This document shows, piece by piece, positions 7,363-14,768 of a stretch of 38,645 nt of DNA. The notes beneath the pieces were generated by a model, which saw nothing but the letters and a program-made list of their open reading frames with translations, made no database searches and was not told the DNA's origin. Positions within the stretch are counted from its first letter, which is position 1; every line of letters starts with the position of its first letter. Position numbers and translations under genes: made by a program. The stretch covers positions 55,654 to 94,298 of the forward strand of contig NZ_GG749281.1 in assembly GCF_000160555.1 (NCBI RefSeq), written 5' to 3'. Source of the DNA: Centipeda noxia ATCC 43541 (GTDB lineage: Bacteria > Bacillota > Negativicutes > Selenomonadales > Selenomonadaceae).

Positions 7363-8754
7363 ATGGAAATCATCAAAGCCATCAACGGCGTCTTCTGGGG
7401 CTGGCTTATTGCGGGCATACTGCTGTCATGCGGTATTTTCTATACGATACGCCTCGGTTTTCCGCAGGTACGCTACTTCACCCAGCTCGTACCAAATCTA
7501 TGGAAGGCCAGCCGCGACTCCTCCGGAGTCAGCGCATTCGGCGCGCTCTGCTCAGCGATCGGCAGCGAGGTCGGTGCCGGCAGCCTGGTCGGTGTCGCAA
7601 CAGCACTTGCCTCGGGCGGCCCCGGCGCGATCTTCTGGATGTGGATCACGGCGATTCTCGGCATGCCCATCATGTTCGGCGAAGCGGTGCTCGCCCAGAT
7701 CTTCCGCGTGAAGAATGAAGACGGCACCACCTTCCGCGGCGGCCCTGCCTACTATATGCGGCGCGGGCTGAATGCAAAGGTTCTGCCCGTTCTCTTCTCG
7801 ATCTCCGTCATCCTCGGCAACGGCGTTGTCTACTGCATGGTGCAGAGCAACTCCATTGCCGGCTCGTTCAGCGGGCAGGCAGCGCTTCCGCCGCTCGCCA
7901 TCGGGGCCGTGCTCGTCATGCTCGTGGGGCTTGTCATCTTCGGCGGGATCAAGCGCCTCTCGACCGTCGCTTCCTATATCGTCCCCTTTATGGCGTTCGC
8001 CTATATCATCCTTGCTCTGATCGTACTCGTAACGCATGCAGAATGGATTGCAGACATGCTGCGCCTAATTATTGAGTCTGCGTTCGGTGTCCAGCAGGCA
8101 GCCGGCGGCGTGCTCGGATACACCGTACAGGAGGCGTTCCGCTACGGCGTGGCACGCGGTCTGTTCAGCAATGACGCAGGCGCCGGCACAACGCCGTCGA
8201 TGCATGCAGCGGCCAATGTCAAGCACCCGGTCAATCAAGGCCTCTCGGGTATGCTCGGCGTCTTCGTAACGACCATCATCGTCTGCAGCTGCACGGCATT
8301 CTGCATCCTCCTCTCGGGTGCACTGAACGGTCAGCTCACCGGCATCCAGCTGACACAGGCTGCATTTTCCTCCTCGTTCGGCGATCTCGGCTACTGGCTC
8401 GTCGCCGCCGCCATGTTCCTGTTCGGCTATACGACGCTCCTCGCCAACATGTACTACGGCGAGGTCAACACGCGCTACCTCTTCCCGGACAAGAAATATG
8501 CCGTGACAGCTTACCGCATCTTTGCGCTCTGCCTGATCCTCTTCGGCTCCATTGTCCCCGTCGTCTCCATGTGGGAGTTTGCCGACCTGTTCGGCGCGCT
8601 CATGGTTCTCTTCAATGTTATCGCGCTCTTCCGCCTTTCGAAATACGTCGCCTTTGCGCTGAAGGATTATCAGGAACAAAAGAAAGTATCCGACACGCCT
8701 ATGTGGGACTATGACGCCGACATTGTCGAGCGCTACCGCAGCCGCAGTCAATAA
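7363..8754 (+). CDS. Sodium:alanine symporter family (AGCS) transporter
   Basis: The 463-residue inner-membrane protein belongs to the alanine-or-glycine:cation symporter family (AlsT, DagA, GlnT types), which imports small neutral amino acids or glutamine with sodium. Visible family signatures are the glycine-rich EVGAGSLVGVATALASGGPGA segment at about residues 67-87, the GGPAYYM motif, and the ARGLFSNDAGAGTTPSMHAA segment in the second half. About ten membrane helices are apparent. The start ATG 7363 follows AAGGAG at ten bases; an ATG at 7324 is in frame but has no ribosome site. The nitrilase gene follows after 23 bases, so import and hydrolysis of one substrate are likely linked. Substrate is unproven. 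Confidence 0.92.
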   Translation: MEIIKAINGVFWGWLIAGILLSCGIFYTIRLGFPQVRYFTQLVPNLWKASRDSSGVSAFGALCSAIGSEVGAGSLVGVATALASGGPGAIFWMWITAILGMPIMFGEAVLAQIFRVKNEDGTTFRGGPAYYMRRGLNAKVLPVLFSISVILGNGVVYCMVQSNSIAGSFSGQAALPPLAIGAVLVMLVGLVIFGGIKRLSTVASYIVPFMAFAYIILALIVLVTHAEWIADMLRLIIESAFGVQQAAGGVLGYTVQEAFRYGVARGLFSNDAGAGTTPSMHAAANVKHPVNQGLSGMLGVFVTTIIVCSCTAFCILLSGALNGQLTGIQLTQAAFSSSFGDLGYWLVAAAMFLFGYTTLLANMYYGEVNTRYLFPDKKYAVTAYRIFALCLILFGSIVPVVSMWEFADLFGALMVLFNVIALFRLSKYVAFALKDYQEQKKVSDTPMWDYDADIVERYRSRSQ

Positions 8755-8777
8755 ATCGCAGTAAAGGAGATATTCTC

Positions 8778-9704
8778 ATGCAGGATCTGAAAGAAAACTG
8801 CCGCCTAGCCCTCGTTCAGGCGGCCCCCGTTATGTTCGACAAGGCGGCATCGCTCAAGAAGGCGCTGCTCTGGATCGAAAAATCCGCGGCGCAGGGCGCG
8901 GAGCTCGTCGTATTCCCCGAGCTTTTCCTCCCCGGCTATCCGTTCGGCATGACGTTCGGCTTCAAAGTCGGCAGCCGCGATGAGAACGGCCGCAAGGACT
9001 GGAAGCTCTACTATGACAACTCCGTCGTCTGCCCCGGTCCGGAGACCGACGCACTCGGCGCCGCAGCGAAAAAACACGGCATCTACCTCAGCATCGGCGT
9101 ATCTGAACGCGATGATACGACCGGTACGCTCTACAACACGAACATCATGTTCACGCCGGACGGTGCGCTTGCCTCTGTCCACCGCAAGCTCAAACCGACT
9201 GGTGCGGAGCGCTTTGTATGGGGCGACGCGAACCGCGGCTATTTCCCGACGATCGACAGCCCGTGGGGACCGCTCGGCAGCCTCATCTGCTGGGAAAACT
9301 ACATGCCGCTTGCACGCGCGGCGCTCTATCAGCGCGGTGTAAACATCTTCATCGCACCGAATACGAACGATGTGGATTCATGGATCAATACCGCCCGGCA
9401 CATCGGTCTTGAGGGACGCTGCTACTTCATCAACGCGGACATGTACTTCACGCGCGCCGATTATCCCCGCGATCAGCTGCACTGCGGTGAGGAGATCGAC
9501 CGTCTGCCCGAGATCGTTTGCCGCGGCGGCAGCTGCATCGTCGATCCCTTCGGCGAGTTCCTCACCGAGCCCGTTTGGGACAGGGAAGAGCTCATCGTTG
9601 CCGATCTTGACCTCGGCAAAGCGGCAGCGGCCAAGATGGAATTTGATCCCTGCGGGCACTACGCGCGCCCCGATGTCCTCGAACTCAATATCTGCGACAA
9701 GTAA
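8778..9704 (+). CDS. Nitrilase-type carbon-nitrogen hydrolase
   Basis: A 308-residue cytoplasmic hydrolase of the nitrilase superfamily. The catalytic triad is readable: Glu48 in FPELFLPGYP, Lys137 in HRKLKPTGAER, and Cys171 in SLICWENYMPLAR. The HRKLKPT and CWENYMPLAR wording is that of the true nitrilase branch (nitrile to acid plus ammonia) rather than of amidase or carbamoylase branches, and the length is a little shorter than plant and rhodococcal nitrilases (about 340-370), lacking their C-terminal tail. It sits between an amino-acid symporter and aspA with AAAGGAG before its ATG. I infer an amino nitrile such as beta-cyanoalanine as a possible substrate, whose acid product would be aspartate; an amidase activity on an imported amide is the alternative. 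Confidence 0.88.
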   Translation: MQDLKENCRLALVQAAPVMFDKAASLKKALLWIEKSAAQGAELVVFPELFLPGYPFGMTFGFKVGSRDENGRKDWKLYYDNSVVCPGPETDALGAAAKKHGIYLSIGVSERDDTTGTLYNTNIMFTPDGALASVHRKLKPTGAERFVWGDANRGYFPTIDSPWGPLGSLICWENYMPLARAALYQRGVNIFIAPNTNDVDSWINTARHIGLEGRCYFINADMYFTRADYPRDQLHCGEEIDRLPEIVCRGGSCIVDPFGEFLTEPVWDREELIVADLDLGKAAAAKMEFDPCGHYARPDVLELNICDK

Positions 9705-9706
9705 GA

Positions 9707-9739
9707 AACGGCCCGACAGTGACAGTGTCCGGGCTTTCC
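9707..9739 (+). other. Weak hairpin between nitrilase gene and aspA
   Basis: GCCCG-ACA at about 9713-9720 can pair with TGT-C-CGGGC at about 9727-9735, an 8-bp stem with one bulge, followed by TTTCCT. It could be a partial terminator that lowers readthrough into aspA, but aspA is only 57 bases from the nitrilase stop and has its own ribosome site. Confidence 0.35.
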
Positions 9740-9761
9740 TCATAGGAAAGGAGCGCATGCC

Positions 9762-11150
9762 ATGCGAACCGAACACGATTTCCTCGGTACGATGGAGGTC
9801 CCCGATGATGCTTACTACGGCGTACAGACGATGCGCGCCATCGAGAATTTCTATATCACAGGGCAGCGGCTCGATCCCACCTTCATCATCGCACTCGCAC
9901 AGGTAAAGAAGGCGGCGGCGCTCGCGAATATGGACACGGGCCGCCTCCCGCATGCGATCGGCGATCTGCTCGTGCAGGCAGCGGACGAGATCATCGCGGG
10001 CGGACTCATCGACCAGTTCCCCGTTGACCCCATTCAGGGCGGCGCGGGCACATCGATCAACATGAACATGAACGAGGTGCTCTGCAACCGCGCGCTCGAG
10101 CTGCGCGGCGAGGAAAAGGGGCGCTATGACATCATCTCGCCGAACAACCACGCGAATATGGCACAGTCAACGAACGACGCCTTCCCCACGGGCATCAAGG
10201 TCTGCCTCTCGGCAAAGAGCACCGTCTTCCTCGCTGCGCTCGACCGGCTCGCTGCGGAACTGGAGAAGAAGGCGGCGGCCTACCGCGGCATTCTCAAGAT
10301 GGGCCGCACCCACCTCCAGGATGCCGTCCCCATCACCCTGGGGCAGGAGATGGGCTCCTATGCGTCCGCCGTGCGCCGCTCTATGCGCCGCATCCGCTAC
10401 GTTCGTCGCCACATCCACACGATCAACATGGGCGGCACCGCCGTCGGCACAGGACTCAATGCCGAGCCCGCCTACATCAAGGCGGTCGCACGGCGGCTCT
10501 CGGAGATCACGGGCGAGACCTACCGCACCTCGCAGAACATCATCGACGCGACGAACAACACGGATGCGTTCGCCGATTTCTCCTCCGGGCTCAAGAACGC
10601 CGCGCTCGTCCTCATCAAACTCTCGAACGATTTTCGCCTCATGGCATCGGGGCCGCGCTGTGGACTGAACGAGCTGCACCTGCCCATGCGCCAGCCGGGC
10701 TCGTCGATCATGCCGGGCAAGGTCAACCCCGTCATCGCCGAGGTGCTCGATCAGGCGTGCTATCAGGTCATCGCAGGCGATCTCGCCGTGACGCTCGCCG
10801 TCGAGAACGGGCAGTTCGAGCTGAACGTCATGGAGCCGGTGATGGCGTTCAATATGTTCAATGCACTGAACTACCTCACGCGCGCCGTTGACACCTTCGT
10901 TGACAAACTCCTCGTGGGGCTCGAGCCAAATATCGAGCAGTGCCAGAAATGGCTCGACAACAGTGTCGGCATCGTGACGGCGCTGCTCCCCCACATCGGC
11001 TACGAAAAGTCCGCCGAGCTCGCGCGCGAGGCATATACGACGGGCAGACCAATCCGCGAGATCATCCTCGACCGCGGCATCCTCACGAAGAAGGAACTCA
11101 CGCACATTCTCTCCCCGCGTCAGATGACCCGCCCGGGTATCGCCGAGTAG
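9762..11150 (+). CDS. aspA: Aspartate ammonia-lyase
   Basis: The 462-residue enzyme splits L-aspartate into fumarate and ammonia and acts as a cytoplasmic tetramer. It has the fumarase/aspartase superfamily signature GSSIMPGKVNPV at about residues 313-324, whose serine is the catalytic base, and the substrate-binding segments NMNMNEV (about 104-110), AQSTNDAFPTG (about 132-142) and GRTHLQDAVPIT (about 183-194). The wording EHDFLGTMEVPDDAYYGVQT at the N-terminus is typical of aspartase rather than fumarase. The ATG follows AAAGGAG at nine bases. In a fumarate-reducing anaerobe the product can serve as electron acceptor. It closes the symporter-nitrilase group, and a terminator follows about 85 bases downstream. 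Confidence 0.93.
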   Translation: MRTEHDFLGTMEVPDDAYYGVQTMRAIENFYITGQRLDPTFIIALAQVKKAAALANMDTGRLPHAIGDLLVQAADEIIAGGLIDQFPVDPIQGGAGTSINMNMNEVLCNRALELRGEEKGRYDIISPNNHANMAQSTNDAFPTGIKVCLSAKSTVFLAALDRLAAELEKKAAAYRGILKMGRTHLQDAVPITLGQEMGSYASAVRRSMRRIRYVRRHIHTINMGGTAVGTGLNAEPAYIKAVARRLSEITGETYRTSQNIIDATNNTDAFADFSSGLKNAALVLIKLSNDFRLMASGPRCGLNELHLPMRQPGSSIMPGKVNPVIAEVLDQACYQVIAGDLAVTLAVENGQFELNVMEPVMAFNMFNALNYLTRAVDTFVDKLLVGLEPNIEQCQKWLDNSVGIVTALLPHIGYEKSAELAREAYTTGRPIREIILDRGILTKKELTHILSPRQMTRPGIAE

Positions 11151-11234
11151 TTCTGCCCGCTTCAAAAAATTTTTCTCCCTGCACGCAGCGCATCCGTACT
11201 GCAATCGTGCAGAAAATCACAGAAAACAAACGGA

Positions 11235-11273
11235 AAATACCGCTCTGTGCCGGTTTGGCACGGAGCGGTATTT
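11235..11273 (+). terminator. Intrinsic terminator after aspA
   Basis: A 17-bp stem (11235-11251 with 11257-11273, one G-T pair) with a 5-base loop, A-rich on the left and T-rich on the right. It ends the aspA operon and isolates the recombinase promoter just downstream. Confidence 0.75.
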
Positions 11274-11292
11274 ATGTATAGTTTGATACCTG

Positions 11293-11321
11293 TTGCTAAA
11301 CGTAAGGCCGCATGCTATAAT
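11293..11321 (+). promoter_or_regulatory. Strong extended -10 promoter for the recombinase gene
   Basis: TTGCTA (11293-11298), 17 bases, TATAAT (11316-11321) with a TGC extension directly before it. The predicted transcript starts about 25 bases before the TTG start codon. The strength is notable for a recombinase gene. Confidence 0.72.
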
Positions 11322-11354
11322 CATCTCATTGATACAGACGAGAGGGGTGATTTT

Positions 11355-12452
11355 TTGGCGGCAAACAAATCCTACCGCAGCGGGACGGCGGCAGAGATGG
11401 GTGTCCCTGCGCGGCGGGCGGAAACGGCACCCGGCAATGTGCGCCGCATGGGCGAAGTGTCGATGAACGTCCGGCAGGACGCCATCACGCCGGAATATTT
11501 CATCGCCCACTTTTACGAATACCTCCCGCGCTACATCGCGGGCGGCGCCCCCACAGCAGACACGCGCGACACCTATGAGCTCGCCATCCGTCTCTTTCTC
11601 CACTGGTGCATGGAGCAGAACCTCCACCCGCTGAGCGATGTGCACGACTATCAGATCCGCATCTACATGGAGGAAATGCGTACGCGCGGATACAGCGCGG
11701 CAACGCTCATGATCAAGGGCGCGGCGATCCGCGCCTTTTACAAGGTCGCGCAGCGTCTCTCCTTCATCGCCGAGAATCCTTGCGCCGATCTGCAGCTGCG
11801 CAACCCGCAGCATCTCGACGAGGACTATAAGTACCTCACCGTCGATCAGATCAAGGAGATCTGCGAAGGCCTCGCCGCCGATCAGAATGCGCTGCGCCGT
11901 CTGCGCAATCTCCTCATTGTCTACCTCATGGGGGTCGAGGGTCTGCGCGTCGTCGAGGTCATGCGTCTCTCCGACGAGGACATCGACTGGCAGCGCGGAC
12001 GTATCGAGATCCGCGGCAAGGGACACGCCGGCATTATCTATCCCTGCGAGGAGACCTTTCAGCTCCTCAAGGCGTACATCGAGGAACGCGGCCCCGTTCC
12101 GCCGGAGAACCGCCTCACGCCGACCGTCATCTCCTGTGCGCGCAACAACGCGCAGGGACGCATCACACGCGTCGGCATCCGCTACGTCATCAACAAGGCA
12201 CTGACTGACGCGGGACTGAAACAGCCCGGCTACGCCTGCCATCTCTTCCGCCACAGCTGCGGCACGAACCTCTATCAGGAGACCAAGGACCTGCGCGTCG
12301 TACAGGAAACCCTTCGCCAGCGCAGCCCAAAGGTCACCGCAAAGTACGCCCACGTCCATGACCGTATGGAACGCCGCTATACGCGCGGCATCACGCCGGG
12401 ACTGAGCGTGGAGGCGGTTGTAACGCCTGCACAAGATACACCGAAACAATGA
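11355..12452 (+). CDS. Tyrosine recombinase/integrase (XerC/D-like), orphan
   Basis: A 365-residue site-specific recombinase. A SAM-like core-binding domain is at about residues 45-140 and the catalytic domain at about 160-345. Catalytic residues by alignment to Xer proteins are Arg198 (GLRVVEV), Lys222 (RGKG), His296 and Arg299 (HLFRHS), and the nucleophile Tyr331 (KYAHVHD). The second histidine, normally in LGH nine residues before the tyrosine, is replaced by Gln322 (LRQRSP). I chose TTG 11355, right after AGAGGGGTGA; the frame is open further upstream but into the promoter. The protein is longer than XerC/D (about 300) because of about 40 extra N-terminal residues. No phage, transposon or att repeats are visible around it, so a chromosomal housekeeping or inversion role is possible. 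Confidence 0.85.
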   Translation: MAANKSYRSGTAAEMGVPARRAETAPGNVRRMGEVSMNVRQDAITPEYFIAHFYEYLPRYIAGGAPTADTRDTYELAIRLFLHWCMEQNLHPLSDVHDYQIRIYMEEMRTRGYSAATLMIKGAAIRAFYKVAQRLSFIAENPCADLQLRNPQHLDEDYKYLTVDQIKEICEGLAADQNALRRLRNLLIVYLMGVEGLRVVEVMRLSDEDIDWQRGRIEIRGKGHAGIIYPCEETFQLLKAYIEERGPVPPENRLTPTVISCARNNAQGRITRVGIRYVINKALTDAGLKQPGYACHLFRHSCGTNLYQETKDLRVVQETLRQRSPKVTAKYAHVHDRMERRYTRGITPGLSVEAVVTPAQDTPKQ

Positions 12453-12562
12453 GTGGAATCTGCGATACTTATGTTCACCCCTGCGCTCCTCCGCCTCAGG
12501 GAACTATATCCTTCCTGTCACTTCACATTTATGACGCAGCGGCCAAGCCATACGTGACCTTT
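12453..12562. other. Gene-free stretch after the recombinase gene
   Basis: About 110 bases with no convincing coding sequence, promoter or repeat on either strand. The 8-mer CGCCTCAG at about 12492-12499 recurs in the left arm of the terminator at 12751 and could compete for the right arm; this may be chance. See the following entry for the rest of the 364-base gap. Confidence 0.4.
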
Positions 12563-12748
12563 CCCCTACCTGTGGACGAAGTGTCCTATATTCGCAGAGG
12601 CACATTCCTCGATCGCTGGCGGGTGTTACCGCCATCATGCTTATCCACGCAGATATGGGGTATTGGATATCTGTACACAGCTCCTACAGGTAAATGGCGA
12701 AGACTACGCAGCTTCATCCCGGCCGAAAACACAATTCACTATATAAGG
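12563..12748 (+). ncRNA. Candidate structured RNA of unknown class
   Basis: This stretch has no supported gene but can form five nested or adjacent helices on the plus strand: 12567-12576 with 12682-12692 (one bulge), 12581-12584 with 12675-12678, 12585-12591 with 12653-12659 (one G-T pair), and inside them hairpins 12597-12600/12607-12610 and 12617-12622/12629-12634. It is followed by a strong terminator. I do not recognise the class; it lacks the signatures of RNase P, tmRNA, SRP RNA and common riboswitches. It could be a 3' untranslated part of the recombinase transcript, an independent small RNA, or decayed sequence. No clear promoter of its own was found. Confidence 0.3.
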
Positions 12749-12790
12749 AACGCCTCAGCATCAGACAGCGAAATCTGATGCTGAGGCGTT
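12749..12790. terminator. Strong intrinsic terminator between recombinase region and LPS operon
   Basis: A perfect 17-bp stem (12749-12765 with 12774-12790), 8-base loop, followed on the plus strand by TTATA after GCGTT. It best terminates plus-strand transcripts but may also stop the convergent 13-gene operon, whose last gene ends at 12817. Confidence 0.8.
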
Positions 12791-12816
12791 TTATAATGTA
12801 AGCTCCGTCTCAAATA

Positions 12817-13869
12817 TTACCGAGCATCCAAATATTGGATGCTCGCGCATATGACCTCATCCGGCGTTACATGATACAGGCAGTCGGGCTGCGGATAAGT
12901 CGGGCAATCCATCTCCGCGTAACTGCACGGGCAACACGGCTCATTCGAGGTGAATGCCATCGCATGATCGCTGATCGGATGCCAGCGGCGCGGCGAAGTG
13001 CAGCCAAACATAACGACGAGAGGGACTCCTGTCACGGCAGCAATATGAGCTCCCCCCGTATCCACGCTGACAAGAAGATCCAGCTGCTCATAAAATGCCG
13101 CAAGCTCCATGAGATTCGTCTTTCCGCAGAGATTTTCAACGGGAAGTCCGATTGCTGCAATCACTTCTTCGGCATAGCCGTAGTCGCCTGGCGCACCCGT
13201 CACATAGAACGCAGCATCATAGCGCGCATGAAGTGCACGAACGACCTCCACAAAGTATTCCTTCGGCCATGTCTTCAACCCGAACGTCCCCTTGACACAG
13301 AGCCCGATCTTTCGCTTCTCCCCAGAGGACGAAAGAATTTCTGCCATTTTTGCTTGCTGCTCTGCTGTCGGACATGGCAGAATCGGGCGCTCATGTCCCG
13401 TCACCCCCGTGAAGCCGCGAATAATCTCCTGATACGTCTCCGCTTGCAGCGTATCATCGAGATTATGAGTAATCGGAACGGTATGCGTATAGAGCCATGT
13501 CACGCGACTCGGCTTATCGTCAAAGACACGGGAAGGGCCAATCCGGACAGGAATGCCCGCCAGCCAGCAAAGGAGCGCCGGCCGCAGTTTACGGTCAAAA
13601 GAAATTGCAAGATCAAATTTTCGTGCGCGCAGTACCTTTACCATATCCCACATCTTCCCCATCGAATTTTTCTTTGCTTTATAGTCAAAGAGAATTACAT
13701 CGTCAATCACGGGGTTGTGCTCAATCACTTCACGCACAATAGGGCGCGACAACATTGTAATGCGGGCATAAGGATATATTTTTTTGAGCAGAGCAATTGC
13801 ACTCGTTGTAAGGATAACATCGCCGAGGTTTACCATCGCATAGACAAGGATGTTGTGATACATCGTCAC
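12817..13869 (-). CDS. Glycosyltransferase family 9 (heptosyltransferase-like), operon-terminal
   Basis: A 350-residue GT9 protein, the family of ADP-heptose:LPS heptosyltransferases that build the inner core on the cytoplasmic face of the membrane. The N-terminal half has the family start NILVYAMVNLGDVILTTSAIALLKK; the C-terminal nucleotide-sugar half has the SVDTGGAHIAAVTGVP motif (about residues 268-283) and FGCTSPRRW. A cysteine cluster (CCPC, then CPTYPQPDC) lies near the C-terminus, as in the other two GT9 proteins of this operon. The start is GTG 13869, overlapping the previous stop (GTGA) with GGGAGG ten bases upstream; ATG 13863 is an alternative. Donor and acceptor are not known; it may be the third heptosyltransferase (WaaQ-like). 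Confidence 0.85.
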   Translation of the reverse strand: MTMYHNILVYAMVNLGDVILTTSAIALLKKIYPYARITMLSRPIVREVIEHNPVIDDVILFDYKAKKNSMGKMWDMVKVLRARKFDLAISFDRKLRPALLCWLAGIPVRIGPSRVFDDKPSRVTWLYTHTVPITHNLDDTLQAETYQEIIRGFTGVTGHERPILPCPTAEQQAKMAEILSSSGEKRKIGLCVKGTFGLKTWPKEYFVEVVRALHARYDAAFYVTGAPGDYGYAEEVIAAIGLPVENLCGKTNLMELAAFYEQLDLLVSVDTGGAHIAAVTGVPLVVMFGCTSPRRWHPISDHAMAFTSNEPCCPCSYAEMDCPTYPQPDCLYHVTPDEVICASIQYLDAR

Positions 13870-14768
13870 GATTTCAAAACCTCCCTCATTTTCTGGGCAA
13901 TCTCCGCATCCACTTCATCGAGGAATGCAAAACGACGGCGATAAAGGGCACGCTTGCGCGTCGGCACCTCCTCCATCGTCTTGCGTGGCAGGACAAGAGG
14001 AATCTCATAAAACCGTTTGTCCGCCGTCCGAAAGCCGCCTGCCTCCTCCCAGAACGCCCCGAAATCTGTCTTGAGCTTACGGTTACGACGCACATGATTA
14101 TTTGCGTAATAGCCCGTATTCGACACGGCAAGAATGCGTCGGACACCGAGAGCGCGTGCCGCTGCCTGCACCATATAGAGGATGAGATTTTTTGTGCGGA
14201 AGCGATGAGCACGCTTTGTCATCTCACGGACGAAGTCCTGCGCGTTCTCCGTATTCGGTCCCTGCATAGCGCCGATCACGAGCGTTGGCACGCCGTCCCT
14301 CTGATCAATCCAGAACATGATCTGATAGAGATGTGTGCCATCCACATCCATCATCACGGAGAGCAGCCCCTCCTTACGCTGTCCCGGCTCGAATTTCAGA
14401 TAGGCATTCCACTCCATATCAGTCTCTGCGGAGCGCCATATCTCATGGGCCCGATCAAGTCCAAGCTCGATAAAGTCAGGGGCCTTCAGTCGCTCCTCCA
14501 AAAAGGCATAGTGCTCCTTGATGAGCTTGATGCGTGAGCGCACCGTCGAGCCCGCATAAAAAAAGGCGCGCGTTGCCTGCTCCAAGGGAAATGGGTTGCG
14601 CCGATAGAGTGCACGCCGCGCTTCCGTTTCGTGAAAGAAGTCATAGAGCACACGCAGCTGCCGCCTGTGCAAGATTCCACGCACAATAAAGACGAGTGCG
14701 CGATGCCGCTCACGCGGGTTTTCCCAGCGATAGGCACGGTGCGCGACGGCACGAATCTCAGCAATCAT
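13866..14768 (-). CDS. VirK/YbjX family protein (DUF535)
   Basis: A 300-residue member of the VirK/YbjX (DUF535) family. Family-like features are the N-terminal HRALVFIVRGILHRRQLRVLYDFF segment and the C-terminal core with YYANNHVRRNRKLKTDFGAFWEE at about residues 220-245. YbjX and VirK proteins have been tied to outer-membrane lipid changes and resistance to antimicrobial peptides in enteric bacteria, but the biochemical activity is not settled. No signal peptide or membrane segment is visible. The ATG overlaps the stop of the preceding GT2 gene (ATGA) and its own stop overlaps the next start, so it is firmly part of the lipopolysaccharide operon, supporting a role in envelope modification. 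Confidence 0.82.
   Translation of the reverse strand: MIAEIRAVAHRAYRWENPRERHRALVFIVRGILHRRQLRVLYDFFHETEARRALYRRNPFPLEQATRAFFYAGSTVRSRIKLIKEHYAFLEERLKAPDFIELGLDRAHEIWRSAETDMEWNAYLKFEPGQRKEGLLSVMMDVDGTHLYQIMFWIDQRDGVPTLVIGAMQGPNTENAQDFVREMTKRAHRFRTKNLILYMVQAAARALGVRRILAVSNTGYYANNHVRRNRKLKTDFGAFWEEAGGFRTADKRFYEIPLVLPRKTMEEVPTRKRALYRRRFAFLDEVDAEIAQKMREVLKS

Noticed and set aside
11355-12452. A prophage or integrative element around the tyrosine recombinase
   Set aside because: No phage, conjugation or transposition genes, no direct repeats flanking it, and no tRNA gene nearby. Flanking genes are ordinary chromosomal metabolism and LPS genes.
12620-12633. T-box-like motif resembling AGGGTGGTACCGCG
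   Set aside because: Three of fourteen bases differ, there is no specifier loop or downstream aminoacyl-tRNA synthetase or amino acid gene, and the next gene is on the other strand.
12449-12778. A 109-codon open frame overlapping the end of the recombinase gene
   Set aside because: No ribosome site, composition and residue pattern unlike a protein, and it runs into a terminator; the stretch is better seen as non-coding.
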